DNA of 64,000 nucleotides, from contig JASAMV010005235.1 of NCBI GenBank assembly GCA_030248065.1, positions 1 to 64,000 on the forward strand. The letters are read 5' to 3'. The stretch comes from Rhynchonema sp. JSB1_4 (lineage: Eukaryota; Nematoda; Chromadorea; Monhysterida; Xyalidae). The notes below the pieces were generated by a model that was given only the letters and a program-made list of their open reading frames with translations, did not search any database and was not told the DNA's origin. Shown piece after piece: positions 53,269-64,000 of the stretch (the first letter of the stretch is position 1; the number at the start of each line of letters is the position of its first letter). The translations under genes were made by a program, and so were the position numbers.

Positions 53269-56200
53269 CACCCCCCCACCCTGATTTATCGCCTCCGTCT
53301 GTGTTGTTTTGTTTTGACTCCCTATCATAAAAATATTTTGTGTGATACAGAATTCTAGCAGACCTAAAGGTCTTTGCGGAAGCGTGCAGATAAAATTTGA
53401 ATTTGAATGTCAAAAAATAGATACAGCAGACCTGGGGGACGCCTGACTCAAAAAAAACAAACTTTGTTCGACAATCAGTTGCTGATAGAAGTCGACCAGT
53501 TGCTCCAGCCCCGATATGGTTTCGAGCCTGTGCCGATGCGCGACCACGAACGCGGCCGTGTCTCGTTCGATATTGGCCAATTTCATGCGTTTGTGGAATG
53601 CGGTCAGATCGTTGGACGTGTTGAATAGACGGCACAGCACGGTGATCGAACTGGGACCGCTGGCCTGAAACTGCGCTTGCGTTCGACATCGGACACTACA
53701 GTTGCAAGTGAAAAAAACGTTTTTCCTGATAAAAAAACCGGAAAAGAACAGTTTTTCCCAGAGGCCAAAATAACGAGAGTCGCGAGCTCAATTTCTCAAA
53801 TCGTGCAAAAACACTATTTTTATGTGTTTTTGTCGACTTGTCCATCATGTCTCTTCCTCACGAAGCAATTTAGACCACGTTTTGCCAAAATGTACCCCAT
53901 TTGAACCGGCGACTAACTTTTGGCCTGGACAATATCGAAAAACGGTTTTGTGCAGTAACGCCGCAAAGATTGCAACTATATCGGACATTACTTCAAAACG
54001 ACATAACTGCGAACAATAAGCACTGTGTTCATATACCAGATGGTGTCATGTGACGTTTCACGTGATACGAAAGAGCTGAGAGAGACAGAACATTGTCAAA
54101 CATGGAGAGACCGGTTCGATCTGCGTAGAACTTGTTCCAACAAAAACAGCTAACATGAATAACTGACCAGCCGGACGTTTGCGTGGACAGCAATTTTCGC
54201 AAGAAAAATCACTACAAAATATCGTCAAGTGACCAGTCAATATCGGTCACCAAATCTACCACCGGCCACATGAGCATGATAAGCCATCCAACCTTTTCAA
54301 TCCATCTGCCTGCACACACCTGAATTCCATCGAGCCACTCTTCGAATCGAATCGCTTCCTCTCGACTGGTTGTGGGCAAGGCCAGATGTTGTGCGAGTGC
54401 GCAGTCCACCAGCATCGAGCGCAAAATCGCGCCCGCAAATCGACCGACAGCGATCTTCTTCAATTCGGACCAGATTCGTTCGCCGCTGATTGACTCCAGA
54501 CCTGAGTTCGGGTTTGAGGCTGTTGTTTGATTGTTGTCTGTTTATTATTACCGCCCACCCATGATCATTTTTTTTAAATCGGGCTAGGACTTTGGCAGAT
54601 CAGACAAAAGAGATCTGAATTATTTTGGGAACAACAGTGGTGTCTTTGGGAAACCAAAAAGTCAGGGCCCCGGACATCCAAAATTCAAACCTTTCAGACA
54701 CAGGACACCAGTAATGAAAAATCTCCGATACCCGGGAATTATACAAAAAATGTGAATTTTAGAGAGGAAACTGAAGAAAACCGCTGTTGCTAGGGTGAAA
54801 ATGGTCATTTTAGGGCGGGGAAACTTGCGTGAGCAAGCGATTTAAGCATTTTGGGGTAAAAACGGACTTTTCAAAGCTTCGGCAACAAACATTTTCGGTT
54901 TTCGGGAAGATTTGAGGATACCCCGGATAGCAGGACATTGGACACCCCTACCCTGAGTGAAAAATTGAAAATATCGGATATCGGATACAAGGGGATAACG
55001 CCCCTTCCCCACCCCGCAACGATATCACTGGAATCAAGAACAAAAATAACAAAAAGATTGTCCAACAAACCATGCGCATTCTCCTTGATGGCCTGCAAGG
55101 TCGGCTGGTCATGACTGTTTCGATCTTCCGTTATCCGACCGAAAAATCGAAAGTACCTGAATCAAAAAAGTCAATGGAAAAAGTAGAGTAAAAATTAGCA
55201 TTTTCCGACACTACGGAATTCAGCCAAAACAAAATCAGAGGGTGGCCGGGCAATTAAGCAAAGCATGTTTGGGCAAGACCACTTTCAGCAAAAGACAAAG
55301 CCAAAAGAGCAGAGGTCTTGTTTAGTCCCAGTGACTTAAGACATAGACTGCGGCTTAAGCTTACACTTAGGCTTAGTTTTGTGCTTGGCTTGGGCTTAGG
55401 CCTATTCGTTTTTAGGTTCTGCTCTTTTGGCCCCTGCTCTTTTTCACTCGCTCAAAGCGGTCTTGCTCAATTGCCCGTCCGCCAATCACAAACGGAATTC
55501 ACCTGAGAATTCTGAGATAGTCCTCCTGAATTCGAGTGGCCGCATCACCAACGAACAACACCCGTCGCGCGTGCAGGTCGGCGATGCCGTTGAAGTAATC
55601 ATGAACGGTGCCATCGAGATCTGACAAACGCATAAAGTAAATCCATGTACCATATGTATGTATACTGGCGTGAAGCACCGTTCTTTATTTTACTTTGGAA
55701 AAAACCGGGAACTCGGGCTCTTTGGGCTTTTTCGGAAGAAACCGCTTTTTTCAAATACTTTTCCAGTACCCAGTGTTGGAGGTACCCTGGAGGGGGGATA
55801 CCTACTGTACCGCGCTCGGAGAGGGGTATACCTCCTGTACCGGGGTGAAAATCGGGGGGGATACCTACTGTACCATGCCAAACATCAAGGGGATACCTAC
55901 TGTACCAGGCGAGGGGGATACTTACTGTACTGGGGGGCTACCCCCCCCCCCAACTCCAACACTGCCAGTACCTCAGGTGATCCGGTAAAAAAAGGTCGTG
56001 TTTTGGGTACAAAATATGAGCCCCCGACACAAAAATAGGGTCTCATAGAAAATTTTAGCCCGAACATTCGACCAAAACTTGATGCCACCAAAAACTCGTC
56101 GGTTTTGCGTTACATTTTTTGGGGAGAAGCAAAATAAAAAACCACCTTGAAAACGGAAAAGTATTCAGGCCTCGGAAAAACGTTTTTGTTCGGTTTTTTC

Positions 56201-59200
56201 GTGAAAACTCGTCCGCCAGTATAAATCCATGGTAGAATTTCAAATCTTATCCTTTTTGCAGTGGTTTGTGCAAGAACGGGCGAGCTTGACACTAAAAGCC
56301 ACACAAAAATACTTCGCAACAATGGTGTAGCAGGGGGGTCCCCCCTAGGTACAGTAGGTAGGTAGGTTGACGCTCCATCCTGGTACAGTAGGTAGGTCGC
56401 CGCCCGGCGGCTGGTACAGTAAGTTGCTATTTTTGGCTCCAAATGGTATAAAATCGGTATTTTTCACTCCAAATAGGCGAAAAATCGCGCACTACGCGCG
56501 AAATCAGCGTTTTAGAGCACATTTTCATCAAAATTTCGACCTAAAAAAATTTCTTCCCCCCCTGGCTCGGCCGGTACAGTAGGTAGGTTGCCGCCCCATA
56601 TTTTTGGTGGTACACTAGGTTGCCGCCCCGCCTGGGTAGCTACACCACTGCTTCGCAATTACACACAGGTGTCAGCAATTTGCGAACAAGAAGAACTGAC
56701 CACAGAGCAAACTATCCACCACCAGCACCAACCCAAAAACATTGAATTGATGGTCAAATCGCGTCTGTTCGCATCCAAATGCCAATCGGTCGTGAACCGT
56801 ACCTCTGCCCAACGCCCGTCACAGTCGACGTCGATGCGCAGCGTAGTCACCTGGATGGAGACGGTTGTGTGATGGCATGCTGCGGAAGGCCATCGATAAA
56901 CAAAACGAATAGGTCACACGGTGTGGTTCACTGCGAGGCGTTTTCTGTGACGCTTTAAAAAAAATACTGGCACGAAGGACTGTTGTTATTTTGCGTGAAA
57001 AACGTTTTTCTCAATACTTTTCCAGAGGGAAAATCGAAAAAATATGATTTTAGATTTAAAAAACGTTAACTTGGGCAATTTTTTTCTCGGAGAGTGCTTA
57101 ACTCACCAGGAACACCTGCTTCATAAAATCATTTTTATCAATCAATTTTCGTCCCTCAGCTAATCTAGTCCCAAAATCAACAAAACTCTGATCAGTTTTA
57201 CGATTGGCAAAATCAAAAGAAAGTGCGTGCCGACATTTTCACGATAAAGCACCAACGGAACATACACGGAAAAATATTCGAGTCTCTGAAAAAAATACAA
57301 AAGCCGTTTTCCCGAAAGAAACGGGTGCTTCGTCTGTAAGTATGGCGGTGGGAGGTGGCACACCTGGTGTTTTTTGACAATTGCAAACTGTATCGTGTCA
57401 TTCCATATAGTTGAAGTATAGATGGTTTGTTTATCTTCGGTATAAGGTATGGAATGAATGATTTACAATGAAGGAATGCTATTTATAGAATTCCCCACTC
57501 CTCCCCCCGCCAGGGAGCCTAGGACAAGTGGTTTTGGGGAGAAAATGACGGGTTTAAATGACATTTCATGGGTCACTGCATAACGCGCTTATCACAGATC
57601 ACAGATTAGTGTTAATTCAACTGTTTTAAAATATCCGTAACATCCTTTTTTCATCGTGTGGCTTGCATCACATTACCATCTACACTTCAAAATTCTTCTT
57701 CTCTCACTGTCCTTGCCAACATCAACGCTCGAAGCTGCAGATCTTTCCGGCTAGTCGTACTCCACCCACAGTCTTCATCTTCTCGGCACATTATCAACGT
57801 TGCACGTCGGCCAATCAACGCGGCACATCGGCTCGCTTCATCAAAGTTTAGTCCACGACTCGATCGGTCCGAAATTTTCTTCATCGAAATTTATTCCACG
57901 ACGCCACGGTCCGAAGTTTTCTTGATTCAAATTGATTCCACGACACTTTGCGGTCCGAAATTGTCTTCACGGCACGACGGCAAAACATCAGCGCACTCCA
58001 CGGCGCAGGGCAACTCCATGGCCCAATTCCATATCGGGGGCTCTCCACGGCCCAATGACGGCAAAGTCAGCGAGGGTCAAAGGGAATAATTTAATGTCCA
58101 GGCAGCTTGGCCATAATTGGACTAAAATATCAGCAGAGGCCACGACGTAGGGTTACGGTATTTTTCGGGCACTGCGCGAGGGTGTAGGGGACACGATATC
58201 CCGCAGAAGTCCGCCAGTTGAAGTATAGATGGTTTGTTTATCTTCGGTATAAGGTATGGAATGAATGATTTACAATGAAGGAATGCTATTTATAGAATTC
58301 CCCACTATATCATTCCATTTGTCATGTCAACTTTTTCATCAGAACAGCCCCTAATATCAACATTGTCACCGATGTACTTTCATCATCTTACGGTCCAGTC
58401 CGTGGTTGCAATTTTTCCGGAGAAAAATATTCAATGGAAGAAAACCTGTTTTTTCAAAAAAAAAACCTTTTCTCGATATTTTTCCGAGCCGAATTTGGAC
58501 ACTGACCAAAATGGTGTAGAGTATATTTGGCACATTGTGCGCTGAAGATGGTTCATGAAAGCCAATCCTGTTGAGGAAGTGCGAATAAAAGCCACAAGTG
58601 CTGGAAAACATTTGATGCAACAAAAACTGGTCTTTTTCCCGCAATTTTGACACCCTTTCAGAAAAGTTCAAGATCCGCCGTGCGATTTTTCCGAAAAAAT
58701 ATGTTCAAATGAAAAAACGGTATTTTTCCAATTTTACCTGCAACGACAGTCTAGTCCAGTCGATATTTTCCATCACCTAACCTCAAAATTCTCCTTATCA
58801 TTAATCCGACACGCGACCGTGCCATGCTTTTCGCCGGCTTTGTGCAGAATTCGAACGTGTTCCTTCTCGAACATTCGATGCATTTCATCTGGTGTCGCTG
58901 TGGTCGCAAAATCAACGTCAGCGGGCGCGTTGCCAAGAAGAAGGTCGCGCACAGCACCACCTGCACAAGGAGATGGCGCGTTTGTTCAAAAAAATACAGC
59001 AAATCTTGCTCTTTGATCAGCAACCCACGACATGCACGAGGTCAGCTAACGATCTGCTGGGGCGGTTACTTAAAGCGGGAAACCGTATATCTCATGCTTG
59101 CTTTTTTACTACGCATGTCCAACGGTCACAAAAACAACGATCAAACGAGATAAACCACGTTAAAACTGTCAGAATTTGTCTTTGAAAAGTTGCTTTCAGG

Positions 59201-60298
59201 AACAAACGCGAGCTTGTGCCGACTTACGCTCACCCTTTTGATCATGAAGACCAGGTCGCTGACAGATGAAACCTTTGTGAAACATTTCACACGTGGCTGT
59301 TGGTTGACGAGCTGGTTGGATTCCCTACTAAATGTTCTGTCGTTGCCTGATCAAAAGGGGTAAGTCGGCACAGCTCGAGTTTGTTCCCGAAAGCAAATTT
59401 TTAAAAATTAATTCTCACAATTTAAACGCATTTCATTTTGTTTGAACGATGTTTTTGTGATCACTCATCGTATATAGTCACATTTTATTGCGAAAGGCCG
59501 GATTCTGAGAGCATGCGATATCCGGTTGCCCGGTTTAACGACCCTGTCCCTTCCTGACATGTGTGATGCTGCGATGAGATAAATGCGGAATGCAGAAATT
59601 TACCGTGCCGCAGCCTCACACAGGACGAGGCCGAGGGAGGATGAAAAGTCAAGCGAGCATCAACATCAAGCCAATGGTGGACAAAAGATAAAAATGTTTC
59701 GGCGGAGAAATGAATAGGGCTAAAAACAAACCACACTAACTGGTCCGCAAATCTGGGTCCCTCTAACGGATTGCGTAAAATTATGAATGGAACATGCACG
59801 CCTTGTGCTTTTTTTGATGAAATTAGCCAACCAACCAGCAATCCTCAATTCATATCCATACTTCTCAAACATAGCGGCCAGCGTTTTCAGTTCGTCCGTG
59901 AACAACGCGTGGAAATGCGGCGAGTCGAATTTCATCGTCCGAAGTTTGCCGACCGGCTTGTTGGTGGGAATATCTCCTGTTGATTTTATCGCCGTTTGCA
60001 CACGAGTCACAAATCCGCAAGCTGGAGTTGCGCAACCACAGGCATTGTTTCCGGTCTCAAATAATTTGGTAATTTGGTAATAATAATACTGACCGGTGTT
60101 CTTGAGTTCTGGTTGTTGTGCACGTTTCAAACGAAAATCAAATTTCAAAGCAGCAGCAGGTGACGAGACTTTAGAATTGAATGCTTTGACGTAAAGTTGA
60201 CGAATGAAGTGAGCGGCCAAACGTTTGTGCATTCGCAACCTGTTCTTGGGTGGGACACAATTTATATGACGCAAAATCATAGAAAGTTGGTGCAACAT
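52213..60298 (-). CDS. TRNT1: CCA-adding tRNA nucleotidyltransferase
   Basis: Ten minus-strand exons join in frame: 60298-60094, 59976-59836, 58960-58782, 56850-56733, 55620-55503, 55156-55071, 54501-54320, 53664-53463, 53046-52933 and 52463-52213 (531 residues from the first ATG; 449 from the ATG at 59935). The enzyme adds CCA to tRNA 3' ends in the nucleus/cytosol and mitochondria. Class II motifs are all visible: [20 protein letters not shown] (catalytic DxD), [32 protein letters not shown] and [11 protein letters not shown], followed by the helical neck, body and tail region. Exon 1 is rich in Arg, Lys and Ala and lacks acids at its start ([16 protein letters not shown]), as expected of a mitochondrial targeting sequence. 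Intron 1 (60093-59977) is 117 bp, divisible by three and stop-free, so retention would stay in frame. Introns hold at least four mobile elements. The C-terminus ends in a short Glu/Gly/Asp tail. Confidence 0.96.
53226..53265. repeat. Poly(C) tract in TRNT1 intron
   Basis: An uninterrupted run of about 40 C within a longer CCCTCC-type pyrimidine tract (53205-53281), in the intron between exons 8 and 9. Glycine-rich minus-strand frames through it are artefacts. Confidence 0.95.
55771..55964. mobile_element. hAT-like MITE, family D (194 bp)
   Basis: Ends are CAGTGTTGGAGGTACC on the left and CCAACTCCAACACTG on the right, with a perfect 8-bp duplication CCAGTACC (55763-55770 and 55965-55972). The interior has repeated GGGGATACCTACTGTACC units. 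It lies in the intron between TRNT1 exons 4 and 5. Confidence 0.9.
56320..56650. mobile_element. hAT-like MITE, family C (331 bp)
   Basis: Ends are CAATGGTGTAGC and GCTACACCACTG, with the 8-bp duplication CTTCGCAA on both sides (56312-56319 and 56651-56658). The interior has GGTACAGTAGGTAGGT repeats and an AAAATCGGTATTTTT palindrome. A second copy, in opposite orientation, is at 63567-63882. Confidence 0.92.
57409..58306. mobile_element. Element with 91-bp terminal direct repeats (TRIM-like)
   Basis: A 91-bp sequence beginning AGTTGAAGTATAGATGG and ending TTCCCCACT occurs at 57409-57499 and, almost unchanged, at 58216-58306. ATAT flanks both outer sides. The interior (716 bp) has no recognisable gag or pol and contains a short tandem repeat around CGGTCCGAAATTTTCTTC. 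Terminal direct repeats with a short target duplication suggest a miniature LTR element, although the ends are AG..CT rather than TG..CA. It lies in TRNT1 intron 3. Confidence 0.6.
59191..59397. mobile_element. Foldback MITE in TRNT1 intron 2
   Basis: Inverted ends built on GGAACAAAC(G/T)CGAGCT and TGCCGACTTAC on the left, with the complement on the right (GTAAGTCGGCACAGCTCGAG). About 205 bp; no coding capacity and no clear target duplication. Confidence 0.7.
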
Positions 60299-60309
60299 TC
60301 ATTCATTGG

Positions 60310-60890
60310 CGGAAGCATCAACGTGCAACATGAAACAAAGCTTCTGATCTGAATTCAAAATCAGAAAACCCAACGTGGGCTGACTTGTTGCATCAGGCGC
60401 GGGCACTGGGAGTGTGCTGCGCACTGAACAGCACACTCTTACACAAGGCGCAACAACACAGAGCTTACTGGATGGGAAGAGAGAAATGTTTCACTGAGGC
60501 TTTTTCAGCACGAGCAGCTGCTTTTGAGTCATTACAGAACAAATGTCAGGAAACACTAATTCACATGACGCTAAAAAACGGTGCCCAACTGTGTGCGAGT
60601 GATCTATTGAGCGGACATGAAACCGCAAAAAACCTTAATAGAGCCCCGTAATACAGCCCCCCACAAAAAAAATCCTGTGAATTAGTAGTGCCCCCAAAAT
60701 GAAATCCCCTGTGCAGGAGGGAATTAAGGCTTGATAAGTCTCCTATTGATGAACAGGCAGAGCCCCTCCCCTGGAGAGGAGCCTCCTCCCCCGGTAAGAC
60801 AGCCGTCCAAAATGGGGTAAGTGAACAGAGGCTAGAGCTAGAGTGCCCCGCATGCTTAAGTATTTACGGTGCCTTACATTTTTTTACAAA
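60310..60890. other. Region upstream of TRNT1 with element fragments
   Basis: An 88-codon plus frame (60385-60651) has no known motif. From 60640 onward the sequence is a degraded copy of the AATAGAGCCCCCC-type element. The TRNT1 promoter should lie within the first few hundred bases, but I see no core-promoter motif. Confidence 0.35.
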
Positions 60891-60900
60891 CACAAACACG

Positions 60901-61245
60901 TTAGAAAGCTTTTGCAGCCACGAATGTGACAACGGAGACAAGGTGTCGGCAGTCACGCCCCCGACCTTCCAATGCGAGTGCATTTGCTGGGGCCCAAGCG
61001 CCCTCCGTCGATGGGTGAATCTGTGCCACGAAAATAAATCTCCAGCTAAAATTTAATTGTCGCAATGCGCAGACTAAATCTCTGACATTTTCCCGAAGCT
61101 GAAGATCTCCCGCCCACGTCTGCAACATTTCTGGCTTTTGCGTACACCGATGATCAACGAACACCACCACCACCACCACCGCAACGCTTAAATACATCAT
61201 AACTTCACACATCAATAAAATACTACGATGTCGTGTGGTTCTCAC
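60901..61245 (-). CDS. Unrecognised small secreted-type open frame
   Basis: A 114-codon frame; from a second ATG (61200) it has a hydrophobic signal-like start (MMYLSVAVVVVVVFV) and then a compact region. The segment EGRGRD followed by a helix-like VSVVTFVAAKAF loosely recalls the EGRAxD ... A..AGF pattern of hedgehog/M15-peptidase folds, but the metal-binding histidine pattern is not clearly present and the frame ends at once. A donor (TTC|GTGGCT) near the end could extend it. It may be chance. Confidence 0.3.
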   Translation of the reverse strand: MRTTRHRSILLMCEVMMYLSVAVVVVVVFVDHRCTQKPEMLQTWAGDLQLRENVRDLVCALRQLNFSWRFIFVAQIHPSTEGAWAPANALALEGRGRDCRHLVSVVTFVAAKAF

Positions 61246-61339
61246 ACTGAAGAACCGTTGTGCGGTGCCGATGCATCAAGTTCGAGGAAAGGACATTGTG
61301 TGGCCAATCTACAGCCAGCACATCCAACTGGATTTTGGA

Positions 61340-62545
61340 GGTGGGCCGCCAGGGACGTTTCGTTTCGGGAAGGGGGGAAGACTCAAAATCAGGAAAAAGT
61401 CGCTTTTTGAGGTAGAAAATTTGACCTATTTTTACCCCTTTTTGGAAAAAATTCTTCACAAAAAGGGCATTTTTGGCGACTTTTGAGCACATTGACCTGA
61501 AAATCACACATTTTAGGCCTAAAAATGCCCATTTTAGGTCTAAAAATGGCCATTTTAGGCAAAAATTGGGGGAAATTAGTGTACCCGGAGGGGAAATTAG
61601 CGTACTAGTGTGCCTTGGTCGGGGAAATTAGTGTACCTTAGGGGGTCCCCCTCCCCCCAGGAACTACACTGCTAGGGGGGCTCCCACCACTGCCCCCTCC
61701 CCCCCAGCTACACCAGTGGGAGGGGGAACAGGCGGTACCTATAGTTGCGAAGAAACCGGTTCTTTATATTTTGTGGAAAAAAAACGAAAAAAAAACCGAA
61801 AAATTTGCAGAGGATAAATTTCCAGCACAGGGTATGAAATAATAGGTACAGGGAATTTTGACCTGGAAAAACCATGTGAAGCATCGCGTGCGAAACCAAG
61901 ACACTATGTGCTGGTGAACACATAGAAACTGCTCCAAATCTCCAATTTACCTGGTTCCAGACCTCCAAACGACACTTCTGCATTGATGAACTTTCAGAAT
62001 TTTGAAAAATGAGGGTCAAAAACGTAACTTTTGGTCAAAACTTGATGAAAATTTTGCCCGGTTTCTTTTCACGAAATGTATTTTCTGTCCAAAAAATGGA
62101 CCTTTTTTCGGTTTTTCTTCATGGAAAAAAACCGGTTCTTTTCCATCCGCAACTATAGCGGTACCCCCTTTTTCGGCGGGGGAATAGACGTACCCAACCC
62201 ATCTGGGAGGAAGGGGGAAGACCCAAATTTGGAGAAATTATTTTTTGAGGTCGAAAATTTGAACCATTTTTGCCCCTTTTTGAAAAAATCTGAATAAAAG
62301 AGGGTATTTTGGTGATTTTTGAAAACATTGACCTGGAAATCACTCATTTTATGCCTAAAAATGACTATTTTAGACCTGAATTTGCCTATTTTATGCAAAA
62401 ATTGGGGGAGCAGACGTACCTGGAGGGGAACAGGCGTATAGTGCCCAGTGGGTCAGTGATTTATATTGTTGGAAAAGGCCTAAAAATGCCTATTTTAGGC
62501 AAAAATTGGGGAAATTAGTGTACCTGTAAGGCAGTGTAGTGGCAG
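61340..62545. mobile_element. Degraded elements of the GGGGAAATTAGTGTACC type
   Basis: Blocks of GAAATTAGTGTACC, GGGGGAACAGGCGG and palindromic GCCTAAAAATGCC surround a nested insertion at 61740-62157. The segment before it ends in CCAGGAACTACACTG (61653-61668), the family B right end. A partial GTAGTGGCAGGC copy starts at 62531. Confidence 0.65.
61740..62157. mobile_element. Nested MITE, family E (418 bp) with 8-bp duplication
   Basis: Ends are TATAGTTGCG and CGCAACTATA, followed inwards by AACCGGTTCTTT and its complement. The perfect 8-bp duplication GCGGTACC lies on both sides (61732-61739 and 62158-62165). It interrupts another element, so it is the younger insertion. Confidence 0.9.
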
Positions 62546-62549
62546 GCAA

Positions 62550-63480
62550 ATGGTTGCAAGGTACCCTTGGGGGGATGGATCGAGATGGTTGCAAGGTACC
62601 CCCCTACCCCTGAGGTCCGAAAAAATGGTGTTTTTAGCATGCATTATACTGCAAATTTGGCCGAAAAATTGGTACTTTTTTGCATTTGGGCCGAAGGGGT
62701 TTGAATATTGTTGTCAATGTTGTCCAGTAGTGTTACCATACGTTACCGTTACCCCTGCCCTACCCGTTCTGTTTGTCCGTGTTTGTTTGCTCATATTTAG
62801 CTCATTTTGTTAATTCTTCCCAGCCTGCCGTTAGGCTTTTGCGAAAGCATGCATAAAACTTGAACTTGAACTTTTTTAGGGGTTTTCCGGGGGTATTTCT
62901 GGAAACAATTTTTCAGGTTCGGGTCAGTGACTGAATTAATAGAGGCCCCCCGGAATAGAGCCCCCCCCAAAATGGGGTCAGTAAATTTATAGAGCCCCCC
63001 TTCTATTTAGGTTTTTACGGTCCTTCGGGGGGCTCTATTCCGGGGGGGCTCTATTAATTCACTGACCCCTTTTTGAGGGGCTGTACCGAATTGTCGGAAA
63101 TAGAACCCGGGGGTCTATTTTTTCACTGGGGTCATTTTGGGGGGTTCAATTTATGGGGGGGGTCAATTATTGGGGGGGGTTATATTTTTCATTTGGCCCC
63201 CGACGAAAGAAATCGTTGTTACTGATGCCCATAAAAATGGCTTGTTTTCGGTATTTTCTAACTTTAACAGCGGCAATTATGCTTAAAAAAAGCTGTATTC
63301 TGTTGTGTACGCAACAGAGGTCGCAATCGGGCCGGCCCGACCTCGGGCCGGGCCGGGCCGGGCCGGGCCGAGCCGGGCCGGGCCGCGATTTTGGGCTTTT
63401 GGCTCGGGCCGGGCCGGGCCGGGCCGGAGATTTGGAGGGTCGGGCCGGGCCGGGCACCACGGCCCGAAGCTTCTGAAGTG
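62550..63480. repeat. G/C-run blocks and a GGGCC simple repeat
   Basis: 62930-63180 contains inverted AATAGAGCCCCCC / GGGGGGCTCTATT blocks of the same type as at 37.6 kb. 63325-63465 is an interrupted (GGGCCGGGCC)n simple repeat. A smaller stretch of the same kind is at 49960-50025. The Pro/Ala/Arg/Gly-rich frames through it are artefacts. Confidence 0.85.
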
Positions 63481-63566
63481 ACTTATTTTACTGAAAAAGT
63501 AGGTTTTTTTTTGTCCAAAATACTAAAATTTCGGACGGATTCAGCAAGTAAGTGATCAGTATTGTC

Positions 63567-63882
63567 CAGTCGTGTGGCTACCCAGGCGTGCAATCAACCT
63601 ACTGTACCACCAGAAAGGCCTGAAATCAACCTACCTACTGTACCGACCGGCCGAGCTAGGGGGGAACAAAATTTTTTATGTCCAAGTTTCGATGAAAATG
63701 TACTCTAAAACCCTCAAAATTTTTCGATTATTTGGAATGAAAAATATGGATTTTATACCATTTTGAGCCAAAAATAGCAACCTACTGTAGTACCAGCCGG
63801 GGGGCGGCGACCTACCTACTGTACCAGGATGGCGCGTCGTCTACCTACTGTACCTAGGGGGGACCCCCCAGCCACACCATTG
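63567..63882. mobile_element. hAT-like MITE, family C, second copy
   Basis: Ends are CAGTCGTGTGGCTACCCAGG and AGCCACACCATTG, with a perfect 8-bp duplication GTATTGTC (63559-63566 and 63883-63890). The interior matches 56320-56650 in inverted orientation (CAACCTACCTACTGTACC). Confidence 0.92.
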
Positions 63883-64000
63883 GTATTGTCTATCTGGCGA
63901 CTTTTTCATGGAAAACAATGAAATTTCAACAAAAACATTGATTCAAAAATCGCAAAAATTATCACAAAAATTGGGTTAAATTAAAATCTGAGCCAAAAAT

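Noticed and set aside
53189..53689. Glycine-rich 166-codon minus frame
   Set aside because: It reads through the poly(C) tract and out of frame across TRNT1 exon 8.
63153..63476. Gly/Pro/Ala-rich frames on both strands
   Set aside because: Translation of the GGGCC simple repeat.

Overview
The window is nuclear DNA from an invertebrate animal. It has short, intron-rich metazoan genes, no bacterial features, and very many repeats. No base composition or gene fixes the phylum. The mix of a CHK/ecdysteroid-kinase-like gene, an N-domain-only TIMP and a divergent ionotropic receptor leans ecdysozoan, but this is inference. Exon structures were assembled by hand from splice sites, reading phase and family similarity. 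Six gene models come out in frame from start to stop and are recognisable, at least by domain: TIMP, an ionotropic-receptor gene, LCLAT1-like acyltransferase, an IS1595/Merlin-type transposase, a saposin-domain protein and TRNT1. SPRED is complete apart from one uncertain donor. A coiled-coil gene is in frame but not recognised, and a CHK kinase is partial.

Layout. 1-5890 is two abutting tandem arrays (82-bp unit, then 44-bp unit). 9.5-12.1 kb holds TIMP (minus). 12.6-18.4 kb is mostly foldback elements and anonymous DNA. 18.5-24.5 kb is SPRED (plus), with a whole ionotropic receptor gene nested antisense in its largest intron; one receptor intron is almost pure (GT)n. 24.5-31.5 kb is repeat-rich with no convincing gene. 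32.0-36.0 kb is the LCLAT1-like gene (minus). 36-39 kb is packed with inverted repeats and a second, unrelated 82-bp satellite. 39.1-41.8 kb is an 11-exon gene joining an RG/Gly-Ala-rich N-terminus to a full IS1595/ISXO2-type DDE transposase. 42.3-44.2 kb is the saposin gene (minus), 45.4-46.1 kb the CHK kinase (plus), 48.6-51.2 kb the coiled-coil gene (plus) and 52.2-60.3 kb TRNT1 (minus). The last 4 kb is nested short elements and GC-rich simple repeats.

The genes do not form a pathway; they are independent housekeeping, signalling and secreted-protein genes. What ties the window together is mobile DNA. Many short, foldback, non-autonomous elements lie in introns and spacers. At least six families show 8-bp target duplications that I can read directly on both sides, and two copies of another family are bounded by TTAA. 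The most unusual item is the multi-exon transposase gene, with an intact catalytic triad, a zinc ribbon and tandemly duplicated Gly/Ala exons; it looks like a host gene made from a transposase.
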